Of a stretch of DNA of 64,000 nt, positions 36,856 to 45,075 are shown one piece after another. The position numbers and the translations under genes are program-made. The first letter of the stretch is position 1. Each line of letters begins with the position of its first letter. Origin of the DNA: Chloracidobacterium sp. (lineage in GTDB: Bacteria > Acidobacteriota > Blastocatellia > Pyrinomonadales > Pyrinomonadaceae). The notes beneath the pieces were generated by a model. That model searched no databases. It saw nothing but the letters and a program-made list of their open reading frames with translations, and was not told where the DNA came from. The DNA is taken from NCBI GenBank assembly GCA_016706275.1, contig JADJJY010000002.1, positions 606,001 to 670,000 of the forward strand, read 5' to 3'.

Positions 36856-36872
36856 TACATCAAGTCTCCGGG

Positions 36873-38534
36873 CTATTGAACGATAGTCGTGCGGTCGTCA
36901 CGCCCTTTTGGTTTAGGTGTCGCCTTAACGGTCGGCGGCTTGGTCGTCTGAGCAGGCGGAGGCGTTTTCGAGGCCGTCGGCGTATCGGGCTTTGTGTCCG
37001 TCGGCGTTGTCAGAACGACTTTGTTGGTATTTGTGCCAGTATTCGTGTTTGTCTGGGTTACTTCCGCATTCGCGTTCGAATTGCTGTTACTCTCAACGAC
37101 GACGCTTTCGGTGGGCGACGGCGATGCTGTTGCGGCCGGTGTCGGCGTAGATTTGACCTGTGACGGCAGATAGTAGTTGTTGTACGCATACCAGCCACCG
37201 CCAGCCGCTATGGCCGCGAGCAAAAGTATTCCAACGAGTCCGCCGACCAATAGCCCACTCTTAGATTTCTTTTTCTGCTGAGGCGAAGCAATACTTGCTG
37301 CCGTAGCACCCGCCGATGCCGCCATAGCGACAGGAGCTTCGACCGGGGGTCTCGGCGCGTTCACAACTGTTTCTACCTCGATCTCGTGTTCCGGCGCTGC
37401 TTCGATGACCGGAGCCTCAAAGACCTGCGTCTGAATATCCGATTGCTTAAAGCCTTCGCCGACGGAAACCTCGCCGATCGGATCTCCGATGGGGATCGTC
37501 TCTTCGGCATTCATTTCCTCGACGATATCAGTAGTCGCTACCGAGATCACCGGAATATGTTCCGTCTCCTGTCCGGACAATGTCGGAGCTTCTTTGGCCG
37601 GCGCCTCAGTAATAACTTTTGTCGTTGCCTCATCACTGATCAGCATGGTCGTGGCCCCATCGACATCGGACGGTTTTTCAGCTCCGCCTACGCGGTTAAA
37701 CGCCCGCCGAAGTTCCTTTTGCATATCGGCGGCTCTGTCAAAACGGTTGTCCTGACGCACGGCCATTCCTTTTAGCACAACGTCGGATATCGCCTTGTTG
37801 ACCTCAGGGTTAAGTTCGGAAAGCGGTTTGACCGGATCCGGCAAGCCGCCGAGCATTGCATCCGCACGCGTCAACGAATCGGCAGGGATCGTATTTGTTA
37901 GTAACTGATATAGGGTGGCCGATAGTGAATAGATATCGCTTCGAGCGTCTGTTCCGGTACCGCGAACCTGCTCCATCGATGCAAAATACGGCGAATAGCC
38001 AACAACGCTGCCGGTTCCAAGCGACGCCGATTCAGATTTAGTATCAAAATCTTTTGATAGGCCAAAATCGAGCAGGACAATGTGGTTGTCATCCGTAAGC
38101 TTGAGATTTTCAGGCTTGATATCGCGATGAATGATCGGCGGCTCGTGCGAGTGCAGATAGTTCAAAGCATCGAGCAGCTGATCCGCCCAAAACATCACCC
38201 AGCTTAACGGGAAAGGCTTAGCCGCGCTTTCGAGTCTCTTACCAACATCGTCACCGGAGATATGCTCCATTACGAGGTATTGGTCGTTGCCCTCGATAAA
38301 ATGATCGATCACCTTTGTCAGCACAGGATGCCGCAGACGACCGAGTATCTTTGCCTCGCGTTCAAAGGCCGCACCAAGCTCGGGGTTTTCCTTGAACATA
38401 GTCCGCTTTAGCGCGACAGCGCTGCCGAGGCGCTGATCGACCGCGAGATAGACCTCGCCCATGCCGCCTTTACCGATCATCTGCACGACCAGATAGCGGT
38501 TTTGAATCATTGAATTTGGTGCAATTTGTTTCAT
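36873..38534 (-). CDS. Transmembrane Ser/Thr protein kinase (PknB-like)
   Basis: A 553-residue eukaryotic-like kinase. The kinase domain (about residues 10-275) has all core motifs: the Gly-rich loop IGKGGMGEVYLA, the Lys of VALKRTM, catalytic HRDIKPENL, the DFGLSKD metal motif and a PYFASMEQVRG activation-segment end. A long acidic, Pro/Thr-rich linker follows (about 290-435), then one transmembrane helix (about 438-458, GLLVGGLVGILLLAAIAAGG) and an extracytoplasmic Thr/Pro/Asn-rich tail with no PASTA repeats. It heads a set with the TPR protein downstream. Targets are unknown. Confidence 0.95.
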   Translation of the reverse strand: MKQIAPNSMIQNRYLVVQMIGKGGMGEVYLAVDQRLGSAVALKRTMFKENPELGAAFEREAKILGRLRHPVLTKVIDHFIEGNDQYLVMEHISGDDVGKRLESAAKPFPLSWVMFWADQLLDALNYLHSHEPPIIHRDIKPENLKLTDDNHIVLLDFGLSKDFDTKSESASLGTGSVVGYSPYFASMEQVRGTGTDARSDIYSLSATLYQLLTNTIPADSLTRADAMLGGLPDPVKPLSELNPEVNKAISDVVLKGMAVRQDNRFDRAADMQKELRRAFNRVGGAEKPSDVDGATTMLISDEATTKVITEAPAKEAPTLSGQETEHIPVISVATTDIVEEMNAEETIPIGDPIGEVSVGEGFKQSDIQTQVFEAPVIEAAPEHEIEVETVVNAPRPPVEAPVAMAASAGATAASIASPQQKKKSKSGLLVGGLVGILLLAAIAAGGGWYAYNNYYLPSQVKSTPTPAATASPSPTESVVVESNSNSNANAEVTQTNTNTGTNTNKVVLTTPTDTKPDTPTASKTPPPAQTTKPPTVKATPKPKGRDDRTTIVQ

Positions 38535-38559
38535 TCTCAGCCTTTATTTAACTTGCAAA

Positions 38560-39084
38560 TTATCCGATCTTTAATTTCTCAGGCGGCAGCATCGCCGGCA
38601 TTCCTTTGTGCTGATAACAGCGAATATTTCCCTTGACACGGCGCGAACACGGCGTTCCCTTTTTTGTCTCGGCACCGCAATAATAGCCGATCTCTTCCAC
38701 AGGCTTTTGAACCGTCTGATTTGTCGGCTGCGAAACCAGTGTTCGAGGCATCGACATCGAGCTTTGCAGATCACCGCCACGCGGCGTCTGTTCTATATTC
38801 GCCGGTTGAGACGCTGGCGGATTCGCCGCCGTTGCCTGGTTTGTTTGCTTTGCCGGTGGCTTGGCAACCAGATTTGGAACAGTTGGCGTTCCGCTTCTCA
38901 AATAACCGCCGACACCAAATATTCCGATCAAAACCCCGGCCACGACTACCGCCCGCGGTATCAGATCCTGCCCCTTAAACTCAGACTCGCAAACAGGGCA
39001 AAACCTACGGCTCGTGAGTATGCCCCAATCGGCACGTTCAACCCTCTCTCCACAGTTTGCACAAAAATTCGGGCGAAAAAGCAT
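38560..39084 (-). CDS. Zinc-ribbon membrane protein with a C-terminal Cys/His motif
   Basis: The frame is open to 39198, but the ATG at 39084 is chosen because GGGGAAG lies just upstream and the product (174 residues) then starts at a clean zinc ribbon: FCANCGERV and FCPVCESEF, two CxxC pairs. One transmembrane helix follows (about residues 45-65, AVVVAGVLIGIFGVGGYL), then a Pro/Gln/Thr-rich linker. At the end a second metal-site-like motif has the pattern C-x9-C-x9-C-x2-H (YYCGAETKKGTPCSRRV...CYQHKG). This kind of C-terminal cluster occurs in many uncharacterised bacterial proteins. It precedes the Ser/Thr kinase by 25 bases. Confidence 0.72.
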   Translation of the reverse strand: MLFRPNFCANCGERVERADWGILTSRRFCPVCESEFKGQDLIPRAVVVAGVLIGIFGVGGYLRSGTPTVPNLVAKPPAKQTNQATAANPPASQPANIEQTPRGGDLQSSMSMPRTLVSQPTNQTVQKPVEEIGYYCGAETKKGTPCSRRVKGNIRCYQHKGMPAMLPPEKLKIG

Positions 39085-39265
39085 TCGTCTTCCCCACAAC
39101 GCACGCCGTTCGACAATGAAACTGCTCTGGACACCGGCACATTTCGAAGTTGAAAAGATTATAAACCATAAATCACGATCTGTTAAGGCTATCAGCATTA
39201 GCCCCGGCGTTAGCCCCCGTGCAACCGAGTTTCGATTCTCAGCGTCAAATTGCTAATATTTCGAT

Positions 39266-40255
39266 ATGAGCTTGTCCAAAGCGATATTCCTCGTTACAGC
39301 ATTAATTTTCGGCGTGATCAACACGCAAGCGCAGGATGATGACCCGATCCGCGTCGATTCGTCGATCGTTCGGTTAAATATCGGCGTGGTCGATCCGCGT
39401 GGCCGTCCAATTTTGAGCCTTAATAAAGACAGCTTTGACCTTTTCGAGGATGGTGTAAAACAACAGATCACGAGATTTGAGCCAAGCGAGGCTCCGTTTA
39501 GCGTGGTGATAATGCTCGATATGAGTGGATCGACGCTTGGGTTTCGTCAGGTGATCAAACAGTCCGCCATCAGATTTATAGATGCTCTCTCTCCAAACGA
39601 CCGAGTCGCCGTGATCGAGTTTTATGACAAGATAAATCTTCGTAACGATTTCACCACCGATCAAGCCGTCATTGCTAACTCGATCGCGGTGTCAAACGGA
39701 CGAGGTAAAACGCAGCTTTATAAAGCTCTCGATTTTGCACTCGACAAGCTTTCAAAAGAAAAAACCCGCCGCAAAGCGATCATCGTACTTACCGATGGTG
39801 TCGATTCGGATGTTCAGAACATCGACCGCAAATCGCTCGAATCATTAAAGGACGACCAGGTCGCTATCGCCATTAAACCCGAGACAAGCGAGATCCTTAA
39901 CCGCGTCTTAAATCGTAGCGACGCACAGGGTGTGACGATCTATCCGCTCGCCTTACCGACCGGCGACCCGGCAAAGCTTGCCGATCCAACACCACGTCAG
40001 ATCGCTATGTTCAAAGCCTCGCGAGCACGCCTGCAACTTGTCGCCGACCGCTCCGGCGGCCAGCTCAATTCGATCAACCGCCTCGAAGAAATGGGCCGTC
40101 TTTACGCACAAGTCGCGGCCGATCTACGCACTCTTTACACGGTCGAATATAACCCGTCCAACGAAAAACGTGATGGCAAATGGCGTGCAATAACTATTTC
40201 GGTCAAAAACTCCGATTATATCTCGCGCACGCGTCAGGGTTATTACGCTAAATAA
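39266..40255 (+). CDS. Secreted VWFA-domain protein (acidobacterial type)
   Basis: A 329-residue exported protein of the acidobacterial VWFA-related family. Signal peptide: LSKAIFLVTALIFGVINTQA. Residues about 25-75 form the family's N-terminal beta domain (VDSSIVRLNIGVVDPRGRPI and LNKDSFDLFEDGVKQQI). The von Willebrand A domain follows with an intact MIDAS metal site (DMSGS at about residue 93, then TDGVD) and DRVAVIEFYDK. The last strand is TLYTVEYNPSNEKRDGKWRAI, also typical. The substrate is unknown; members often sit in cell envelopes. It is divergent from the zinc-ribbon gene and has no obvious ribosome site. Confidence 0.92.
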   Translation: MSLSKAIFLVTALIFGVINTQAQDDDPIRVDSSIVRLNIGVVDPRGRPILSLNKDSFDLFEDGVKQQITRFEPSEAPFSVVIMLDMSGSTLGFRQVIKQSAIRFIDALSPNDRVAVIEFYDKINLRNDFTTDQAVIANSIAVSNGRGKTQLYKALDFALDKLSKEKTRRKAIIVLTDGVDSDVQNIDRKSLESLKDDQVAIAIKPETSEILNRVLNRSDAQGVTIYPLALPTGDPAKLADPTPRQIAMFKASRARLQLVADRSGGQLNSINRLEEMGRLYAQVAADLRTLYTVEYNPSNEKRDGKWRAITISVKNSDYISRTRQGYYAK

Positions 40256-40310
40256 CCGCGAAACTTGACACTTTGCCCGATGCTTTGTAGTCTAACTATT
40301 CGCTTTTCGC

Positions 40311-40387
40311 GCACCCGTAGCTCAGCTGGATAGAGTACTTGACTACGAATCAAGGGGTCGCATGTTCGAATCATGCCGGGTGTACCA
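40311..40387 (+). tRNA. tRNA-Arg (anticodon ACG)
   Basis: All arms can be paired: acceptor GCACCCG with CGGGTGT (one G-U at the end), D-arm around CTCAGCTGGATAGAG, anticodon stem CTTGA/TCAAG with loop CTACGAA and anticodon ACG at 40345-40347, T-arm GCATG/CATGC with loop TTCGAAT. The discriminator base is A and the CCA end is encoded. It should read CGN codons after A34 is converted to inosine. A terminator follows 13 bases later. Confidence 0.98.
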
Positions 40388-40400
40388 TCATCATAAGTAA

Positions 40401-40437
40401 AAGAGCGGTCCCGATCATTCGAGACCGCTCTTTTTTT
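40401..40437. terminator. Intrinsic terminator after tRNA-Arg
   Basis: The stem AAGAGCGGTC pairs with GACCGCTCTT across a 12-base loop. Seven T residues follow on the plus strand. On the minus strand a shorter T-run follows, so it may also end the convergent DHODH-like/NifJ operon. Confidence 0.88.
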
Positions 40438-40452
40438 CTAATTAGACCGCCG

Positions 40453-41469
40453 TTAACGATATCGCCCTTCCCGGGTCCAACGATTGTTACCGAGTATTTG
40501 TATGTAGTTGCTTCTCTCGTATCCCGACGGATCAGATACGTATTGAAGGCTCATCGAACCCCTGAACGCTTCGACCGACTCAAACGGCATATCACGCATA
40601 TAAAGATCCAGATCGTTTAGGATCGTACGTAGATAAGGTATTCCGTTCTTCAACAATACTGATGCAACCATGCCAACATCGGCTCCGGCGAGTATGTACT
40701 TAATCAACTCACGAGCACCGTGAACGCCCGTAGTCGCCGCGAACGAGACCGGAATACGGCCATGTAGATTTGCGATCCAAAGCAGCGGTAGCCGAATCTC
40801 AGCCGGGACACTTAGGTCGAGATTCGGCAAGACCTTCAGTTCCTCAATGTCAAAGTCAGGCTGATAGAAACGATTGAAAAGTACCAGTGCATCTGCCCCT
40901 GCATCCGAAAGGCGCTGTGACATATTTCCTATCGATGAAAAATATGGATTCAGCTTGACCGCGATCGGGATCTTGATCGTCTCGCGAACGAGTGCAACGA
41001 TGTCCAGGTAGCGCCGCTCGACATCTTCGGCACTTAGCAGAATGTCAGCCGGAATAAAATATACATTTATCTCGAGAGCGTCCGCCCCTGCCTGTTCGAT
41101 CTCACGGGCATATTCGATCCAGCCCTCGGGTGTCGTCCCGTTCAGGCTCGCAATGATCGGGATATCTACCCGGTCTTTTGCACGCCGGATTATGTCAAGA
41201 TATTGACCTGTACCGACGGCATAATCCTCAAGATCGGGAAAGAAGTCCCCAGCCTCGGCGAATGTATTTGTGGTCGACTCCAGGACCTTATCGACCTTTG
41301 CAGATTCCCTCCGAATTTGTTCTTCGAACAACGAGAACAGAACCACGGCTCCGGCACCCGCGTCCTCCATAGCCGCTATATTATCTATCTTTTGTGACAA
41401 TGGATTTGCCGACACGACTAGCGGTGACCGCAGTTTCAGCCCCATATACGTTGTGCTTAGATCAGCCAT
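40453..41469 (-). CDS. Dihydroorotate dehydrogenase-like protein
   Basis: A 338-residue FMN-binding TIM-barrel protein related to class 1 dihydroorotate dehydrogenases (PyrD). Seen: the N-terminal strand LRSPLVVSANPLSQ with an Asn-Pro before the FMN site, IPIIASLNG, ALEINVYFIP, KIPIAVKLNPYFSS (substrate/FMN Lys), and the phosphate-binding VHGARELIKYILAGAD. It follows nifJ and the GltD-like gene in the same orientation. In several anaerobe-like clusters a PyrD homologue accompanies PFOR, so its function is probably not pyrimidine synthesis; the true substrate is unknown. The last residues (QILGNNRWTREGRYR) are basic. Confidence 0.85.
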   Translation of the reverse strand: MADLSTTYMGLKLRSPLVVSANPLSQKIDNIAAMEDAGAGAVVLFSLFEEQIRRESAKVDKVLESTTNTFAEAGDFFPDLEDYAVGTGQYLDIIRRAKDRVDIPIIASLNGTTPEGWIEYAREIEQAGADALEINVYFIPADILLSAEDVERRYLDIVALVRETIKIPIAVKLNPYFSSIGNMSQRLSDAGADALVLFNRFYQPDFDIEELKVLPNLDLSVPAEIRLPLLWIANLHGRIPVSFAATTGVHGARELIKYILAGADVGMVASVLLKNGIPYLRTILNDLDLYMRDMPFESVEAFRGSMSLQYVSDPSGYERSNYIQILGNNRWTREGRYR

Positions 41470-41499
41470 GATTTGTCCATCCCCTTCTTCTCGTCGATC

Positions 41500-44400
41500 C
41501 TAATAAACCGGCTGGAACGAACTCGCCCCAAATCCAGCCATTTCCTCGTATGTCTTCCAACGCAAGTCAACTATCTCCTGGGCGAGTACCATTAACCGTT
41601 CTGCCTCCTGCGGGGCAGTCTGGGTCAGAACCTTGTATCGCAGTTCGTTATAGGCATAGTCCCGCAGCGAAATCACAGGCTTTGGCGAATCCAGCACGAA
41701 CGGATTCTGTCCGTTCTTCCGTAGTACCGGATTGTAGCGGATCAAAGGCCAATAGCCGCTGGCAACTGCCAGTTTTTGCTGATTGAGTCCTTTTTCCATG
41801 TCAATGCCATGAGCGATGCAGTGGCTGTATGCGAGGATAAGCGACGGTCCGTCGTAAGCTTCGGCCTCGCGAAGTGCGAGCAGTGTCTGCTGCGGATTTG
41901 CTCCCATAGCGACCTGTGCCACGTAGATGTTTCCGTACGAGATCGCCTGCAGAGCGAGATCCTTTTTGCCAACGCGTTTGCCGGCAGCGGCGAATTTCGC
42001 TGATGCGGCCGTCGGCGTTGCTTTCGACATCTGGCCGCCGGTATTCGAATATACCTCGGTGTCCAGTACCAAAACATTGACATTTCGACCGCTCGCGAGA
42101 GCGTGATCGAGACCGCCGGCCCCGATATCGTATGCCCAGCCGTCACCTCCGATCAGCCAAACGCTGCGGTGAACAAGTTGATCAACGACCGATGACAAAT
42201 GTCGGGCATCGGAGCTGTCGATCTCTGCAAGTTTGAGCTTCAGTTCATTGACGCGTCTTCGTTGTTCTTTGATCTGACTTTCGAGATGCTGTGGAGCGTT
42301 GACCAGCTCGTCGACCAGTTCATCACCAAGCTGAGGCCGCAGGCGTTCTAGTAGCTGATGGGCGGTTTCAAGCTGCTTGTCCGTGGTCAGTCGCATCCCA
42401 AGACCAAACTCAGCATTGTCCTCAAACAGCGAATTTGACCACGCCGGCCCTTGCCCGGCCGAATTGCAAGTCCAAGGCGTCGTCGGCAGGTTGCCGCCAT
42501 ATATCGACGAACATCCCGTTGCGTTTGCCACCAGCAGCCGATCCCCGTATAACTGTGTCAATACCTTGATATACGGGGTTTCGCCGCATCCGGCACACGC
42601 CCCGGAGAACTCAAAAAGCGGTTCGAGAAACTGGACACCATGTACTGTCGAAAAATCGACCTCTGGCTTTTCGTTTTGCGGAAGACCCTCAAAAAACTCG
42701 ATCTTATCGCGTTCGGGATCTAACGCCGCAGGCTTGTCGTCCAGATTTATCGCGCGACGGTCGTCGTTACCTCGGTCATCGACCGGGCATACTTCGTAAC
42801 AGAGATTGCAGCCGGTACAGTCCTCAAGATAGACCTGTAAAGAATATTTTGTTTCAGGGAACCCTCTCGCGTTGATCGGTGCGGATTTGAAACCGTCCGG
42901 CGCATCTTTCAATTGATCTTTATGAAAGAACTTCGATCGAATGACGCTGTGCGGGCATACAAAACTACAATTTCCGCACTGGATGCAAAGTTCCGGTTCC
43001 CAAACGGCCACGCGATTTGAGACATTACGTTTTTCCCACTTAGACGTACCACTGGGGTATGTTCCGTCAGCCGGAAACGCACTGACCGGGATCGAATCGC
43101 CAAGCCCCGAGATCATCGCCTGGGTTACCGTGCGGACGAATTCAGGAGCTTTAGGTGATATTCCGGAATATGCAGCTGCGGCGGCCGTAGCAGTCGCGGG
43201 GATCGTCACCTGAAACAGATACTCAAGTGTCTGGTCGACCGCAACGTAGTTCTTCTCTACGACCGACCGGCCTTTCTTTAGATATGTCTTCTCGATCGCT
43301 TTTTTAATCTGAGCTATCGCATCATCCGGCGGCAATACCCCGGAAAGAGCAAAGAAACACGTCTGCATGATCGTGTTTATACGGCCGGCCATTCCAGTCT
43401 TTTGCGCGACCTCCGCAGCGTCGATCACATACAGCTTGATCCCCTTTTCAAGGATCGCCTGCTGTACTGTCAGCGGCAGTTCATCCCATACTTCGTCGGG
43501 TCCAAACGGACTATTAAGTAAGAATGTCGCCCCGGGCTTTGCGAGGGACAGCATTTCTTCCCGCTCGAGGAAATTAAACTGATGACACGCAATAAAGTCG
43601 GCGGAAGTGATCAGATACGGAGCCTTGATCGGCTTTTTGCCAAATCTGAGATGCGATACGGTCTTTGCACCGGATTTTTTTGAATCGTAGACAAAATAAC
43701 CTTGTGCTGAAAGCTCGGTGTTTTCGCCGATGATCTTGATGCTGTTCTTGTTAGCCCCGACCGTTCCGTCGGCTCCAAGACCGTAGAACAACGCCTGTGT
43801 CCAATCTGATTCGTCCAGCGTGAAATTGCTGTCAACGTCCAGGCTCGTGTGACCGACGTCGTCGATGATACCGACCGTGAAGTGATTTTTCGGAGATTCG
43901 GAGGCGAGATTGTCGAACACAGCCTTGACCATCGCCGGCGTGAACTCTTTTGACGACAGGCCGTATCGGCCTCCGACGATCAGCGGCATCGCCGCCAACT
44001 GCCCCCCAGACACCGCTTCCATAAGGGTGATCATCACGTCCTGATACATCGGTTCTCCGGAGGCTCCCGGTTCCTTTGTACGGTCTAGGACAGAAATGCT
44101 CTTAACCGTCGCGGGTAGTGTCGACAGAAAGTCATCTGACGGAAATGGCCGATACAATGTGATCTGAAGAACGCCTGTCTTTTGGCCGTTCTCAGCAAGA
44201 AATGCAGCGGTCTCGGCCGCCGTCTCAACACCTGAGCCCATTACAACGATGACGCGATCTGCATCCGGAGCTCCAAAATACTTGACCGGAGCATATTTGC
44301 GGCCCGTTAGCTCAGCAAACTTCCGCATTTCCTCTTTCAGGATCGATGGAACGGCGTTGTAATACGGGTTGACCGTTTCGCGGCCTTGAAAATACACGTC

Positions 44401-45075
44401 GGGATTCTGGGCGGTTCCGCGAATGAATGGATTGTCTGGGTTTAATGCCCGGCGGCGATGTCCAAATACCAAGTCGTCATCGATCATCGCCCGGATCTGT
44501 TCATCGGACAGAAAGTCGATCTTGTTGACCTCATGCGAAGTCCTGAAGCCGTCAAAAAAGTGAATGAAGGGTACCCGTGCCCGCAGAGTCGTCGCCTGCG
44601 CGATCAGTGCCATATCATGGGCTTCCTGCACGCTTGAGGCGGCGAGCAATGCAAATCCGGTAGTGCGGGCAGCCATCACGTCCTGATGGTCGCCAAAGAT
44701 CGACAGGCCTTGTGCAGCCAATGATCGAGCAGCAACGTGAAAAACTGCTGCCGTCAGTTCGCCGGCGATCTTGTACATATTCGGCAGCATCAGCATAAGA
44801 CCCTGCGATGCCGTAAAGGTGGTCGTCAGCGAACCGGTCTGCAATGCACCATGCACCGTGCCGGCGGCTCCGCCTTCGCTTTGCATCTCGATGACCTCGG
44901 GCGTGTTACCCCAGATATTCTTGATGTCCTTTGCAGACCATTCGTCCGCAAATTCCGCCATCGCTGATGACGGTGTGATCGGGTAGATCGCGCAGACCTC
45001 GTTGACGCGATATGCAACGAACACCGCCGCCTCATTTCCATCGAGAGTAACTACTTGTTGTTTATCTGATCTCAT
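41500..45075 (-). CDS. nifJ: Pyruvate:ferredoxin (flavodoxin) oxidoreductase
   Basis: A single-chain, 1191-residue PFOR that converts pyruvate and CoA to acetyl-CoA, CO2 and reduced ferredoxin. Domains in order: N-terminal pyruvate-binding/TPP domain I (TLDGNEAAVFVAYRVNEVCAIYPITPSS), domain II, a gamma-type domain III, a two-cluster ferredoxin domain (CIQCGNCSFVCPHSV and CTGCNLCYEVCPVD, about residues 695-765) and the C-terminal TPP-binding domain (FSGACAGCGETPYIK, then IGGDGWAYDIGAGG). The ATG overlaps the stop of the upstream GltD-like gene by one base, so translational coupling is likely. The downstream DHODH-like gene belongs to the same operon. It suggests anaerobic or microaerobic metabolism, or oxygen-tolerant PFOR use. 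Confidence 0.97.
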   Translation of the reverse strand: MRSDKQQVVTLDGNEAAVFVAYRVNEVCAIYPITPSSAMAEFADEWSAKDIKNIWGNTPEVIEMQSEGGAAGTVHGALQTGSLTTTFTASQGLMLMLPNMYKIAGELTAAVFHVAARSLAAQGLSIFGDHQDVMAARTTGFALLAASSVQEAHDMALIAQATTLRARVPFIHFFDGFRTSHEVNKIDFLSDEQIRAMIDDDLVFGHRRRALNPDNPFIRGTAQNPDVYFQGRETVNPYYNAVPSILKEEMRKFAELTGRKYAPVKYFGAPDADRVIVVMGSGVETAAETAAFLAENGQKTGVLQITLYRPFPSDDFLSTLPATVKSISVLDRTKEPGASGEPMYQDVMITLMEAVSGGQLAAMPLIVGGRYGLSSKEFTPAMVKAVFDNLASESPKNHFTVGIIDDVGHTSLDVDSNFTLDESDWTQALFYGLGADGTVGANKNSIKIIGENTELSAQGYFVYDSKKSGAKTVSHLRFGKKPIKAPYLITSADFIACHQFNFLEREEMLSLAKPGATFLLNSPFGPDEVWDELPLTVQQAILEKGIKLYVIDAAEVAQKTGMAGRINTIMQTCFFALSGVLPPDDAIAQIKKAIEKTYLKKGRSVVEKNYVAVDQTLEYLFQVTIPATATAAAAAYSGISPKAPEFVRTVTQAMISGLGDSIPVSAFPADGTYPSGTSKWEKRNVSNRVAVWEPELCIQCGNCSFVCPHSVIRSKFFHKDQLKDAPDGFKSAPINARGFPETKYSLQVYLEDCTGCNLCYEVCPVDDRGNDDRRAINLDDKPAALDPERDKIEFFEGLPQNEKPEVDFSTVHGVQFLEPLFEFSGACAGCGETPYIKVLTQLYGDRLLVANATGCSSIYGGNLPTTPWTCNSAGQGPAWSNSLFEDNAEFGLGMRLTTDKQLETAHQLLERLRPQLGDELVDELVNAPQHLESQIKEQRRRVNELKLKLAEIDSSDARHLSSVVDQLVHRSVWLIGGDGWAYDIGAGGLDHALASGRNVNVLVLDTEVYSNTGGQMSKATPTAASAKFAAAGKRVGKKDLALQAISYGNIYVAQVAMGANPQQTLLALREAEAYDGPSLILAYSHCIAHGIDMEKGLNQQKLAVASGYWPLIRYNPVLRKNGQNPFVLDSPKPVISLRDYAYNELRYKVLTQTAPQEAERLMVLAQEIVDLRWKTYEEMAGFGASSFQPVY

